Positions 11,563-26,500 of a DNA stretch of 64,000 bases are shown here, in pieces (position 1 is the first letter of the stretch; the number at the start of each line of letters is the position of its first letter). Origin of the DNA: Toxonevra muliebris. Lineage: Eukaryota > Arthropoda > Insecta > Diptera > Pallopteridae. Both the position numbers and the translations under genes were made by a program. The stretch is from assembly GCA_963691655.1 (NCBI GenBank), contig OY829328.1:74900400-74964399 (forward strand). Reading direction: 5' to 3'. The notes beneath the pieces are model-generated. The model was not told the DNA's origin. It saw nothing but the letters and a program-made list of their open reading frames with translations, and ran no database searches.

Positions 11563-14500
11563 CTGTAGTTTAAAAAAGAAAAAAAAAGTTCAAGCAACCA
11601 ATAGAGTTCCATTATTACTCAGTATAGAGAAAAAATCATACCTCAAACGTATTAGTCCAATCGCTGGCCGATGCACCAACGACCAACGATACGAAGTCTT
11701 CTCTTTCCATCCCACATTCAACGGATCCTTCCACAGTAGCTTCACCTGATCGGGTGTATCTCCTGAATGCCATAAACTATTCCGCAACATTGAACCTGGT
11801 CCTGTAACACTATCCACTAATTTGATTTGTATGCCCGGTTCGGAAGAAGCACGGAATGGTGTCGATTGCCAGTAGGTTTGTGTTGCTTTCTTCCACATGA
11901 CTACATAAAATTTACGATTACTTTGATAGCTAAAAATGAAACCAACATAATCATCATCGGTGTCGTCATTCACGTAGAAAGTGCCCTCAAAGTCGACACC
12001 ACCAAAAGCATCATGGCCTACAACTAATCCAGGATCACTATTGAGGGTTTGTACAATTTCAGAGCCATTAGCGTGAACTTCCCAATTGGGATCGAGTTGT
12101 GCATCACCTTCGGGATCGAGAATAACGGAACGAATTGTACGAAAATCGGTGGAATAGATCATAGAGTTGTTCGGGCAGTTGTCGATGATGTTGGGCGTAC
12201 CATCTTCATCCTCGTCGTATTCGCAGAGGTCACCTTTGCCGTTGTCTAGAGGAGGAGTTGAAGTAAAAAATTAGAATAAGTTTAAAATGCAGAGGTGAAG
12301 ATTTCGCTGACTTCAAGCCAAAGAGGTTTCAAGTGTTTTATGAAAAAAAAAATACTTAGAGCTTAAAGCTCGATAGGTAGTCGATAGGCTTTTCTTGTAG
12401 AATATTAAAGTTAGATTCACAAAAATTACTAAAGTTTTAATAACCGAGTGTAAGAGAGCTTTCAGCTTTCACGAAAAATATTAGAAACTTGGAAGCTTAA
12501 TATATGTATTTTCTTAAAATGTTTTAGAGTTCAGAAAGTCAAGACGTGATGAGAATTTCAGTATTTTCTAGCAAAAGAGCTTTAAAGATTTCATATAAAA
12601 CATTAGATATTGAAAGCTTAATATATTTGCTTACGATTGCTAATGCTTTAGATGTTTTAAAAAGACATGACAAGACAATATAAGCTTTCGTGAGTAAAAG
12701 AGCTTTAAAGCTTTCATCTAGAATATTAGAAACTCATAAGCTCATTACAATTTCTAACGATTTCTTAGGATTCAAGAAATAACACGCATTATAATATTTG
12801 CGCGCAAAAGAGCTTTTAAGCTTTAATGTAAGACATTGAAAGCTTAAAGCTCGATAAGTATTATAAAGCTTTTTTAAATAAACACAAAATTTAAAGAAAT
12901 GCAAAGTCTCAATAAATACAAGGTTTAATAGATATGACGAAAAAAATGTTGACAAGCAAAAGAGCTTTCAAGCTTCTCTGCAAGATAATATGTCTTGGAT
13001 GATTTCTTAGATTTATAAAAATGATGAGCATTTCAATATTTATGAGCAAAAGAGTTTTAAAGTTTCGTGTTGCGAAATATTAAAACTCGATAAGCTTTTT
13101 ACTTAAAAACGAAACAAAATAAGTTTCAAATTTTTAAGATTTGAAATGCTCTTCGAAGCTAAAAATTAGATTCACTGTTTTAGTTAAATAAATCGCAAAA
13201 AGTTTTCAAGCTTTTTTATAAGCTAAAGGCAAAACACGCTCACGGAAATTTTAAGGTCTTTTAACGAATTTTTTAGTAAAATTATGCAGATTATTCTAAG
13301 GCCGTCTAAGCTTTTTCAACAACATAAAAAATTTAAAGCTTTTGACTCTTCTCCTTTTCCCACACTGTAATAATGGAAAAACTTACGATTCAAGTCCAAT
13401 TGATCGAAATTCTTAACTAAAGGACAGTTATCACGGTGATTCGGTATGCCATCGCCGTCCATATCATCATCGCAAGCATCGCCCCTTGAAAATGAAAGAG
13501 GAAAATCAAAAACTTTGTTTTTAATGTAATCATTTTAATATCTTCATCTTTTTATATAAATTTTTTCACAAAAATTCCACAAAATCTCATCTGAACTTAC
13601 TTCCCATCACCATCAGTATCCAATTGATCGGAATTACTAATCGAATTGCAATTATCCTCACTATCCTGAATACCATCATCATCACCATCGATATCACTAT
13701 CACACGCATCGCCTACTAAATCATTATCACGATCTTCCTGCGATGGATTCGGTATCGTTGGACAATTATCACAAGCATCACCAATACCATCAGAATCCAT
13801 ATCCGATTGATTTGGATTTGCTACCGTTGCACAATTATCATACATATTCATTATCGTATCATTATCAATATCCTCATCACAATCATTGCCCAAACCATCA
13901 CCATCCGAATCCAATTGCCGACGATTCGGTACAAATGGACAATTATCGCATGCATCACCTACACCATCATGATCCGAGTCCGTTTGATCGGCATTATACT
14001 CAAATGGGCAATTATCCTTATCATTCTTTTCTAAATCGCCATCAGCATCATCATCGCAACCATCACCAATACCATCGCCATCAGCATCTTCTTGTCCGGA
14101 ATTAGGTAAATCGGGACAATTATCACGACGACAACGTATATCGGGACATTTAAGTTGTTCATCAGCCCAGCCATCTAAATCACGATCACGCCCGCAAACA
14201 AAACCATTGCCTGCCCAGCCAACGCTACATTTACAGGTGTACTTGAAGTTATCCGTGAAATGACAATTGGCATTGTGATCACATATAGTGCCATCGGGAC
14301 ACATGTCTGATATCGGGAAACATTCACTGGTGCCATTTGAGACGTAATTTTCACGGCATTTGCACTGGTATGAACCCTAGGCGAGAAAATTTATAGATAT
14401 TTACTCAGGCTTCTCTAAAAGAGTGACGGACAAAGAGTATATAAAGCTTTAATCTTTGCAAAGGTTCTTGCTTCCACTTAGTTAAGCTTACCCTACACTT

Positions 14501-17500
14501 TTCTGTTTCAAATTACTTACAATTGTATTCACGCACACTGAATTCATACGGCAATTTGCTAAGCCTTTAGCACATTCATCAATATCATTGCATTCCTGCT
14601 TTTGAAAATCGGCTCCAATATATTCAGCATAAAAACCTATAGTAATAAATTTATAATTAAATTTTTTCCGCTTTTGTTACTGGTTTTTATATGAAAATCG
14701 TACCAGTTGCAAAATTTCCATCAAAACCCCATGGGCAGGGTTCACATCTAAAGCCAGGACTGAGATTTATACATTCTACTTTCGGATCGCAGGGTGCAAA
14801 TAATTGACATTCATCGACATCGTGACATTTTGTCCCGTTTACATGCAATCCCGGTCTGCAAGTGATACAGCGGAAATATGGCGGAAAATCCATTTGAACA
14901 CATTCAACACCTGCGAAGGTTCGGAGAGAAATTAAATATTTTTTTTTTTTGGTTTAGTTAGAGGAATGAGCAAGCACTTATCGATTGCTTATATTTTTAT
15001 TAGGAAGTACTTTAAAAAAAAACTCGTCCAGAGGCATAAATTTACAACGCATAGGTACGCATAAATACTGATTGATTTTTATTTGTTTAATGGATAACTA
15101 TCAGTCGATGTATGTATGCTATTCAAATCATTTTTTCAAATAGGTAAGAATAACCTCTGTTATTTTTAAATTTAAAGTCACAAAGCAAGCTGTTGCAAGG
15201 AACTATACACTTTGTGATTCTTTTCAAATTTTCAAAAAACACAGCAACCTGTTTTTGCGAAATGAATACGCATGCGAATGACATCAACGTTGGTCTCTAA
15301 AAATTAGTTTTACTTCAAAAGCGTTGATACACTCGCTGCCGTCAGTTCGCTCGCATTTTATTTCAAGTAATTGCATGTTGTGGAAAAGGTAAAGCTAATT
15401 TGTTTGTTTATTATAACCCAAGCAAGCATGAGCTACAGTGAAACTGGACCTAGTAGCAGCTTTCATTCAAGAAAATGTGATTGTAAGTCAGTATCAGATT
15501 GTGATATTTTTTAATTTGTTTTTCATTTAGTTTTTTATATTTACATACATTTAGCGATGTACTTCTGGCAAAATAAGGAGAATTATGAAAGGTTCTGACA
15601 CGAAATATGAGGAAGATAAAGAATAGTAGGAAGAGCAGTTCATTACATCTGTTAAAGAATATTACGTCCTGGAAAGCTCAGTTCTAGTTGACGAAGAGTT
15701 TCATGTTGAGCAAGAAATGTTTGGAGAGCGGCAAGGAGAGCAGAAGAAGAGTTCAACAACAGACTCAATAAAGCCAGAGCTGCGTTTGGTAGATTACAAC
15801 CAATATGGAGAAATTCGGAAATTTCCAGAAAAGCAAAAATCCGAATATTCAACCCTCACATATGGAAGTGAAACCTGGTTAATTTCAAGCAACATCACAC
15901 AGAAACTACAAATTTTCATTAACAAATATTTGCGGATCATAAGCAGAATTCATTTTGGCCAAATCTAATAAGAAATGAGGACCTTTGGATCATTGCAAAT
16001 GAGGAGCCAATATCAACACAAATAAAGAGAAGAAAGTGGAGGTGGATAGGACATACCCTAAGAAAGCCAGCCGACAGCATCACTAGAATGGCGCTTGAAT
16101 GGAAAGCACAAGGAACCAGGCATCGTGAGTGCCCAAAGAACACTTGGAGACGTTCTATACATCTAGAATTAACCGAAAAAATACAACGGGGCAAAACATG
16201 AAAATGACTGCACAAAACAAAGTCAGATGGAAATGCTTAGTAGAAGCCCTAAACTCCCAAGAGGAGTAGAAGGGAGGGAGGAGATGAATACGACTACAAC
16301 GAAAGTGTGGAGGGTAAGTTGGAACCTATTAATAGTTTGCAAGAACTTTCAACTGCTTAAGACGGAACTATATGGTGAAGTAATACTCTGCTAAGTACCC
16401 AAACAAAATCTCGTAACGTCATGCGACAATAAGGTGGGCCTGCAGCAATCAGCAATTAGTGAAGAGCAAAAAGATATTTAAGTCAATCATGGCTCGATCA
16501 ATCATGGCAATCGAATCGAAAGGCCAAGTCAGTTTGTAGCACTGTCAGAGAGATTTCCTGTTACTGAACGCGATGAATTTTTAGGCATACTAATAGCTGC
16601 TGGTGTGCATGTGGTATGTTGATGCGTTGCCTCTTATAAGATCATCCATGACCTATTTGGAAAACTAACAGAGTCTTTTGGACTTAGTCTGCTTTGCTCT
16701 CGAAGAAATGCCTCCACTAATAAGTTTTTTTTACTAGCGAAGACATTGAACTCCTACGACATGATGCAAAATGACACTTATTTATACGGCAAGAAAAACA
16801 AAAGTTTCCTGCCGAGCAATATGCAGCCTGCCAAAGAAAAGGCCATGAATTCATTAAGTTTTGGCTGCAATAATGAAGTAACAATTTGCTCATTTGTGCC
16901 AAAAAAAAATATAAAACAGTCGTACTCCTTTCATCCATATATACGACAGGAAAAATCGAAGAGAGCCAAGCAGCGAAACCAGAAATAATCAAATATTATA
17001 ATAAAACCAAAGGTGGAGTCGACGAAATGGATAAAATGCTCGGAGAATATACCGTAAAACGCAGAACATTACTGCCCTTTTACGGGCCATATTTTTATAA
17101 TGAGATTAACATCTTACATCATTTACAGGGAGCATAATCCACGGTTCAAGTCAAAGCTTTAAGGCAGAATGCAGTTTGTGAAAGATCTATCCATTTAGCT
17201 ACGCATACCTGAAGTCAGTGCACGCTCTACTAACAAGATGTTGATGAGAAGATAATTTATTCGAAGTGCTATAGAAATGGTGTTTGGGCAACGTGTTATC
17301 ATATCAAAAGAAGCAGCAACAGGCCCTCGATTACTACATTGTAAGCTTGGAGTTTCGGTGATCATTGGAAATTTCTATATCTGCCGCGAAATGAAAAAGA
17401 TACAACGCAAAACCATAAAAATTAAAAAAATGATTTCTTATCTTTGGTTTAAAAGTTTGAATACTTTCTAATTAGGTTAGGTTAGATTGGAGTGGCAGCC

Positions 17501-20500
17501 TTCAGCTTGAAAGCACACTTAAGCACATTTAGGTTTATTGTGATACCACAGTACGGCGCGACTCCCCCATTTACGGTTTGGAGAACCATGAGGATTCCAT
17601 AATGAATCTGGCTATATCCTTAATATTTATGAATGGTAGCTCGGATAGACTAGTGCTGAGGTGAGCCCAGGAGTTTTAGTCTCCTCCTGGCCAGGGATGG
17701 GCTTTCGCCCCGACTAATGATGATTCGATACAAGTAAATACTCGATATTTTTCATTCGATTCAAGTGCTTTTTTTACTCGATGCTATATCATAAGTATAT
17801 TACTTGGTATCGGGAAAAAGATTCAGTATCGGATACTCGATACTTTGGAAAATATTTATTTAAACAACTGAAATATTGCTATACAATATTTAAGATTGAG
17901 GATCGTTTTACAATATTTTAGAACAATCAATAATATATTTCAAAATGCAACTCCAGAATTATTCAATATCCATATTCAAAATATTTAATTCCATATTGCA
18001 ATATTCCAATGTATGAAAATATTACAGTACAGTATTGAAGTTCTAGAAAATATTGCCGGCATGCATGCATGTAGAACCTAATGTTTATTAAAATAAAATA
18101 TTTTTAAAAAGCTTTAATCTGTTGATTAGTTTTCTTGCTATTATAAATTTTCTAGCAGTGTTTTCAGTGGAATTATCTCAAAACCATGATGTATAGGCGA
18201 AAAACTCGTGTTGAGTAGTGTAAACTGTAGGCTCAACCATGTGGTAACACAATGGACTGTTCTGGCCTGAATGTTCTCCTCGACAGCCACTTAAAAAAAG
18301 TATAATTTGTCTCTTTAAACGAGTATTCGATACAAGTACAAATTCGATACTTTTTTCCAATATTTTCGGTAGCATCGATACTTTTATTCGATTATTGGGT
18401 ATTGAATCAACACTAGCCCCGACAGAAGTCATTGAATGGCAGTCCTAGTCATCCAGCACGTCTCCCCATTATGCAGTGTCCCGTGAGCACCGAAGTCGTA
18501 ATGCTGATGGAGTTTCTGCTAAGGTTGAGTAGCTGTCTAGTTCGTCTATTGTCCATAGTGGTCCATGTTAGCCTGGTAATACCACAGGTATGCTCCGCTA
18601 CCCAGGATCTTTTTGCTTCCTCAAGGTAGTTTTGCTTAATGGCTAATTTAATAGACGTAAGAGCCTCCTAACCAGCGATGCCAACTTGCGGGGAATTTTA
18701 CTGGGTGTGGGGAATCGGGGAATGAGCTGTTTTTTGCGGGAAGTTTGAAGTCGTTTAGCTTTTAGTCATAAAAGTCTGTAGAATATTTTTTGTCAAATTT
18801 TATGTAATGTAAAACGTTTAACTTACGCAATATTTCATATTTTGGGTCTTAAGATCTTTGTCTTTTCTTAAGTGGGCCCTGCGATTTATTGGTTTGGAGA
18901 AATCGATTTTTAAAAAAGTGTGCTATTTGAAAGTATTATATTTCGAAAGTATTTTGAGAAAATTTCAGAGAAACGCGGCGCTTCGTCTTCCATTTCGATC
19001 GTTCTGAAAGCTATGCCTTAGTCCAGCACCTGCTGATTAATAATTTTTCGTTTTCGTAAAATGTTTTATGTATGGAAAGTGCGTGTCGCGCTGTTATAAT
19101 ACAATATGAAATTATATCGATGTGGGGAATTTCTCGAGGGCTATCGGGGAGAAAGAAAAAAATGAGTTGGCATCCCTGCTCCTAACTAAAAATAAAGAGA
19201 TGTCACGAGTTTAAAACTCGAGCTTGCAAATATTCGTTCATACTTTAATCGGTTTGGCTTGACTGCAGTAATAAACAAGCTCTTCTCAAGGCCCAAACAA
19301 ATTTGTTTGCTTTTCCAAAATTAAATAACTAGCAAGCCAAAAATTAAAGGGCACTATGTTGTCCCTGGTAAGAAAAAGGCTGATAAGTGGAAAAATCGTG
19401 ACTCAACGGCAAATTCAGTAGTCCGGAGCCAATCATTACAGTCAATTCAGTTGGAATAACGATATCTTGAAGAGGAGGTCGTGTCATTTGCTATTTCTAA
19501 CTAAACTTTTGGGGTTACCAAAATCCTTTTCCTCTGTCTGGGGAATGCTACATAGTGAGAGCTATGGAAATATGGGAAGGTAAAGATATTTCTTCCAGCC
19601 TTCGATCTCTGCATCAATGCAGTATCTTTAATGAAGAATAATGTCAAACTTTCATATGAATATAAATTAGTAACGAAAAGATGAACTTAAATTTAATTTT
19701 AAATATTATTTGAGATAGAAAGAATATCAGAATGATGCAAAATTTTTTTATTTATTCCAAAAATTCCAATACCAGAAAATGAAAAATAATGAAGTACATG
19801 AAAAATGATTGTAAAATGAAATGAAAACTTTTAATACACTTTCTTTCAATACCTTTCTCAAAAGCAAGAAATAAAACACAATTTGTTTACTTTTAAAAAA
19901 ATTATATATATTAGATTTCATTTTTTTTCCATGAACAAATTTTAATACAAAAGGGAAGTAAGTACACAAAATTATTTTCATTTTCTGGTATAAATATTTG
20001 GATATGTAATTACAAAAATGTGAAATATGCATTTATGGAATATTAAAATTATTTATATAAACTTTATACTCATTTTAGTTAAGGTTAACAATAGAAATTG
20101 AATTTTTAAATTTTCGTATTTTAAAAAATATAAATTATGACGTCACAACTGAATATTTCTTATATTCCCGCTGATAGTGCTGTACATTGTGTATGGGTAC
20201 TACACGATTGTCGCCTAAATGCAAATATGATAATAATAATAATAATAAAAACATTTAATATTAAAGCTCAAATATTAGAGTGTGTTTCATTTGAAAAGAG
20301 TTGATATTTTTACAGAGAAGAAAGAGAGTGGATTCAATTGACCAATCACAGCAACTGATGTTAGCAATGAATGAGCGCAAAATCCTCTCAGTAAGAGTAA
20401 TATAAATTCTAACTCAGTTGAAATGAACTAACGATTCATAATTGATTCAAAATAGTTAAATTTTGTGATAAACTGCCAGTTATAGAATTTTAGAAAAAGG

Positions 20501-23500
20501 AGTTGGTTTACTTTACAGCACAAAGAAGAAATATCAACTCTATTGAAATGAAATACATAAATAAAAAATAATAATAGCAAAGTTTCATGCAAACCAATAA
20601 ATCTATTTAGTAAATCGTATTCTCATTTGATTGTATATTTTATAATTTACCTGAAGGACACGGTCCCTCCATACATGGATTACGTTGTGTGCATGTACGT
20701 CCATCACCATCATAACCTTTGGGACAGGGATCACATTGTGCACCACTCACGGTATCGTGACACTGTACGCCTCTGTAAAAATGAATATGAAAACAAAAAC
20801 AAAGAAAACTCAGAAATTGATTTACAGGCGCTTTTATGTTTTTCAGAAAATAATAAGCCGACATTATTTTTTCACATATGATTTTACATTTACACCTACA
20901 CACATAGGTACAAAATGAAAATATTATTAAAATTTTAATATGTATGAAGACAAAACCCTCAGGCGAAAATTCATAACTAAATAAGTTGAATTGAACAAGA
21001 GTAATGTAAACTAAAAAATCCCACGAGTTTAACTATGTACAAGCAAATGCATTGTTTTGGGGAAGATAGAGAGAGAGAGAGCGAGATGGAGATAGAGTGG
21101 GAACGGAAACTTTTTTATGCGCACATATTACAAAATGGCGCTGCCAGATTTTTTATATTTTTCCAATTTAACTTGACAATTAGAAACATCCTATATTTTC
21201 TAATGAAAACAATAAAGAAGAAGAAATTTTGTTAAGAAAAATCTCATTGAATGATTACACCGCGGCAAAATGGTGTCTGTTATTATCTTCAATTAATAAA
21301 CGAATGCAATGGCATGGCTATAAACCTTCACATTTATCTCACTTATAAATGCTAAGTATTGTGATGATAATGATGAAGGAAGATTTCTCTTTTCTGCTGC
21401 GGGTTCCATAACCAAGACAAAAAAAAGGAAAAAGTACCAGGAAGTCCGATATTTAGTGAATATTAGAATAGATGGCCAGATTGCGGATCTATCTATTCAG
21501 ATTTTTACAGAAGAAAACTAATTTCAAAGACTTTTTTTTTACCTGAAAAGGCAATAAAATCGATTTACCTTTATGTAACTCTTAACTCTCTAGTTCGCAA
21601 TTGATTAAAAAAAAAAAATGAGATTCATAAACTTTGAAATCGTAAATCTGATCTCAAAACCCTAAAAAATTAAATGGGCGTGGTTTAATGGAGCCGGAAA
21701 GGTTGAAACTCTAAAAGTATTTGTTGCTGAATAAACTTTTTATGAATTTGTTTTAAGTAATTAAAAATTTTGTATAAAAAATTCAAATTTCTAGCTACTG
21801 ACAGCTAGTTGTTTTATTTGGCCAGTAGGTATGACGGGAAGTATTTTATTTAATTTTTTTATTTTTATCTCAAATTCAATCAAAATAATTAATTTTCCCT
21901 TTTTCACAAATTTTTGGCTTTGACTGTCGCTAACGTCTGTAATACGCATCATAACTCATAACTGATGCATTTTTTGAAAAAGCTTGAGAAATTCCATAAA
22001 CGATATCGCTCATTTACTAAAAGACTGTCATAAGTCAAAGAACACGATTTTTGAGTTAATGATGCGAGAATTATAAGATTTCTTCTTTTTACTGCAAAGC
22101 ATTTTCTGCAAAATCGCGTTTTTCGAGTTATGACAGTCTTTTAGTAAAAGATCATATTATGATAAAATGTAACAACAAAAAACTATTAAGGTGGTAATTA
22201 CAACCGTTTTAATTAAGGCTGTCTAGAGACTTGGCTTGGGAACTAGAGGGCTAACTGAAGGTACAAATAAATCAAAGAAATCACACTTACCATAAATTTT
22301 ATATGAAATAAATTTATGGGTATACTATGAGCAGACACACGATAAACAAGGAGGCAGACCATACACTGTTTTAAAGTTAAAAATTAGAATAAACTTCCGA
22401 ACCTCAGCCAACTACACGCTCTCCCCCTTAGTGAAGATTTCTATATTCTATATTTTCAATGTGCCAAAATTATAAAGGATATGAATGAATCAATATTTAA
22501 TGAAAACCTCTCATTATTTTCTACAAAAATTGAGCTGTTATTGTTGTGATGAATTTTTGTATTTTTGGAATAACATTTAATTCAATACTATTCCATATAA
22601 AAAATGATTTAAAAAAATGTAAAAGCTCCATGCTTAAGATTTTTCGATTCAAGTTTTGAAATCATAGTTTGGTTATTTTATGTTTTTTTTTTGTATATAA
22701 AAATATATATTTTTTCAGTTATCATTATGAAATTTAACTCAATATAATAGGTTTTCAGGTCGAGGAATCCGAATATGGCATTATTTGCTTTTACAATTAA
22801 TTCTAGAGGGCGCCAACCATTATAAATCTGTTTAAAACTCATTGTTTTTGTAGGTTGTTTTCTTCCATAAAATATTAAAAATTGTTATCGAAAAATCGGG
22901 GAAGTCAAGTTGTTTTTTTTTGTCATACACTCTACGGTTGATCAGCACCAAATATACCATCTATCGATGGACTAGTCATCTATCGATGGTATTAGTCGAT
23001 GTCTCAAAAACAATTCTATCACCCCTACAATAGAACCACATAAAAATGTAAATTTTTTTTTATCGTTTCCTAAATTTTTTTTTAATTTTGAGTTCCTCTC
23101 TTTTTTAGTTAGTGTGCTATGTATTTAAAAATATGTCTAATGAACTTTTGATCATATTTAAACATTTTAAAAAAATGGAGAGGTTAGAAGAATGGAAAAA
23201 GTCATATTTAACTTTGATCTATGAAAAAAGTATATGAAGGGCCTGCTATCTGTGATATCCGACACTTTTCCCCATTTTGCCGCTTTCAGATGTTAAAAAT
23301 TTTGATTACTTTTTTTAAAATAATTATTCGAAAATTGAATTTCGGTAAGTGCGGAATAGGGAAATGCTAAAGTTATTTTACTCTTCTGTAAAATTTTGAA
23401 ATTGTTGGATATCATGTTTTGACCACAGTGCACCAAAGTGTAAACTAAGCAGAAAATTGTAAATCAATTTGCTATTTCATGTAATAAAAAATGTATTTTT

Positions 23501-26500
23501 ATGAATCAAGAATTTGTTAAATCAACCTTGGTTTTTATAATTTATACCACAGACGAAAACGACTTGTAGTGTTAGCTTTGTAATCTCTTACAAGAAAATG
23601 CTTCACGTTTACTCTGGGAAAATTTTTCAGTTCCATCCCATCACATGCTTCATTCTATTGCATTCGCTTTTCATTAAGTGGACTGAAGGCTTGAGATGTC
23701 TATTGCATTTTTTTGTTTTCACAAAACTTCGTTTTTTTTTTTTTTTAAATCCAAAGCCATAAATTCAAAAGTTATAATAAATTTCTTGAAATACTTAAAT
23801 ATAGAACATAATTTTTCATTCTCGTTTAGTAATAATGTCACTTCGTGAGTCAAAAAATCCAGGAAAATTTCTTATTTTACACTTTGACGTATAACTTACT
23901 TTCCTTATCATATTTAGCCTTTTTTTTAAATAATAGGTACTGCATATATATTGTTAAAAATTATTTGTTTCTTTTCCATTCGTTTATAAATATAACTCAC
24001 ACAACGTGACTGAATGCGAAAAGCTCGGCCAACCTCCAGGGTAGTAGTATTTTTTTATTTTCAAGCAAATTGTTTCGATTTACCGCAAGAAGAAAGTTGA
24101 AAAAATGTTCGTCGAATCGGTGAAGATTAACTTTCTAGGGTTAATATCAGTGTGGCCAACTTTTGTTTTTCAATATCCGCTAAAATGAAGAATAAAGTGC
24201 GTATTTTCTTTAAAAAAGCGCTAAATTTTTTTCTCAATACATTTAAACTTTTTCACTAATTTAGTGTCTTTTAAATTGAAAAAAATGCGTTAAAAAAACC
24301 CGCTGACCGCTAAATCATTTTTTTCCGCGTTTTAATTTTTAAAAAGCACTGAATTTTAGCGGGAAAAGTGCTGAGTTGGCCACACTGGTTGATATAGTGC
24401 GCTGGAGAACAGGTTTTCTCGCAATTTATAAAAAAAAACTAATCGCGAAATAATCCCAACGTAACCCTCAAGACTTATTGAAAATTAACATTCTCCTAGA
24501 AATTTCATTTAATCTGGCAACACTGATAAAATGGAATATTGCGAGAGAAGTTTACCTGTGAGATATCCATACACAAACAATAACATTGTATTACAAAAAA
24601 AAAATATGAGAGAGAGAGCGAGTTTTCGTTAAAAAAAAAACCAAAGAGAACAGTAACTGACAAGTAAAGCCAAGGGTGAGAGAGAGGCATAAACTAAAGA
24701 ATCAAAAGATTAAACGAATGCATGCGTTAAATGTAGCATGAAAACAACAACAACAACAACGAATTAGTAATATTTTTTTGTTTGAGAATTTCGTGAGAGT
24801 TTTACTAGTAACATTGTTGTTGTTATTTTTTTTTTTTTTGATTTTCTTCCTTACTTTCTCACACAACAACAAAGTCATAAAATTTTATTATGTTGCATGT
24901 TGTTGTACGAGATTATTATAATATTGTTGTTCTTGCTGTTGTTGTTGCTGTTGATGATGTTGAATGAGCGTGAATGAATGAGCAATCTATCAAACGCCTA
25001 CGCAAATATGACGACAATGTGAGTAAGTGTGTGTACCACCAGTTGGATAAGGAGAGCAGCGTGTATTTATGAACATGTGTAAAGAGAAGCAGAGAAAAAT
25101 GCAGTACATATTTTGCAACAGGCAAACATAAGCGTGGGGCGTTCGTTCGATTCAGCAGCAGAAATCTTAGATGTTGCATATCATGACAACGAAATCAAGT
25201 TTACCTACGCAAAATCTGGAAACTGAACTAAAGTCCAATGATCGTAAGAGATCAGCAATCGAAATGAAATTAACTGAAATTGTCAATTATTTGTATGTGC
25301 AGAGCAAGGAAAATGTTTCAAAGTTGCCAGCTAAAAACTTGCTAAAGCGTTTGTAAACTTAAGCAATGCATTGACATCCATCCACCACATCGCATGTGAC
25401 GTGCATTTAAGTTCTATTAGATTAGAAGGTGAAACTAGCGGGATATGCTATTTTACTCTTGAAAAAAAAAAACGCATTACTTTTTAGTACCAAAAAATTG
25501 ATTTAATATCATTACTTTTTCCAACTCCGAATGAACCAAAACATTGTTTTAAAAAAAAAAATTAAAAAAAAGGAGCTAATCAATTTTACTGCAATTTCCA
25601 TTATCAATCAAGCGCGGAGGAGCAGCGGCACTTAGTGAAACTCCTACGCACCAACAATATTTGGTCATTGTAGGTTTTTTTTCTCGACAATTGCATCTAT
25701 TTCAGTATACAACCCACTTCGCTTTTTTGCCAATAATTGCTAAAAGAAAATCTAATACTCGCACCAGCTTTTATCATTTGCTGCTTAAAGCTGAGTATGT
25801 GCGGAAGGCTTATCGTGAACACCATTTAGTGTTGCTGGATATTGGAATTTTTTTTTTTTTTTATTGGCGGTAAGTGCACTTACTTACTGCTCACTTGGAT
25901 GTGTGGAAATTGGCAATGAAAAAACAAAAAAAAAAAAACGGGAAGAAAAAGCACCAATTTTCAAATGCAAAAATGGCCGTACTATATTTCTTAAATTGAG
26001 CTTGGAAAAGCAATTGTAACGGTGAGTCTTTAAAATGAACTCACTGTTCGTCTGATTTCCGCAAGCAGAAATATTTAAGACCAGAGGTAAATAGTTTAGG
26101 GAAAGCATGGAAGTAACTTGTGTAGAATAGGCTTGGCTTCAATACTTCAACACTGTGGAGAAATCAAAAATTTAACCCTATCTGGGAATCGGCAGCTGTC
26201 TAAATATAATCAAATAAGTTAGATGATCCTACTGCACGGGCACTCAATACAGCATTATATTCTACGATAATTCTCTTTGACCGATAGTTCGGCTTTAAAA
26301 GAGCAAGATCCACTGTCGACGTCATTAATGAGCATAGCCAGTTATGTAAGCAACAGGATTAGCTCAGGAAATAGAATGAATAGTTAGTAACGCCAAGCAT
26401 TACGAATGCCTTCAGTTCTGCCAACTGTGGACAAATTTTACGAGTACTGCGAGATTGTGACGTGCCAGCTTAGCTTCGACGGATAATAGCGAATTATTTC

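Noticed and set aside
13743..14105. Plus-strand His/Tyr-rich open frame of 120 codons
   Set aside because: It is a mirror of the Asp-rich type 3 repeats of Tsp on the other strand; GAT/GAC codons read as ATC/GTC and CAT in complement.
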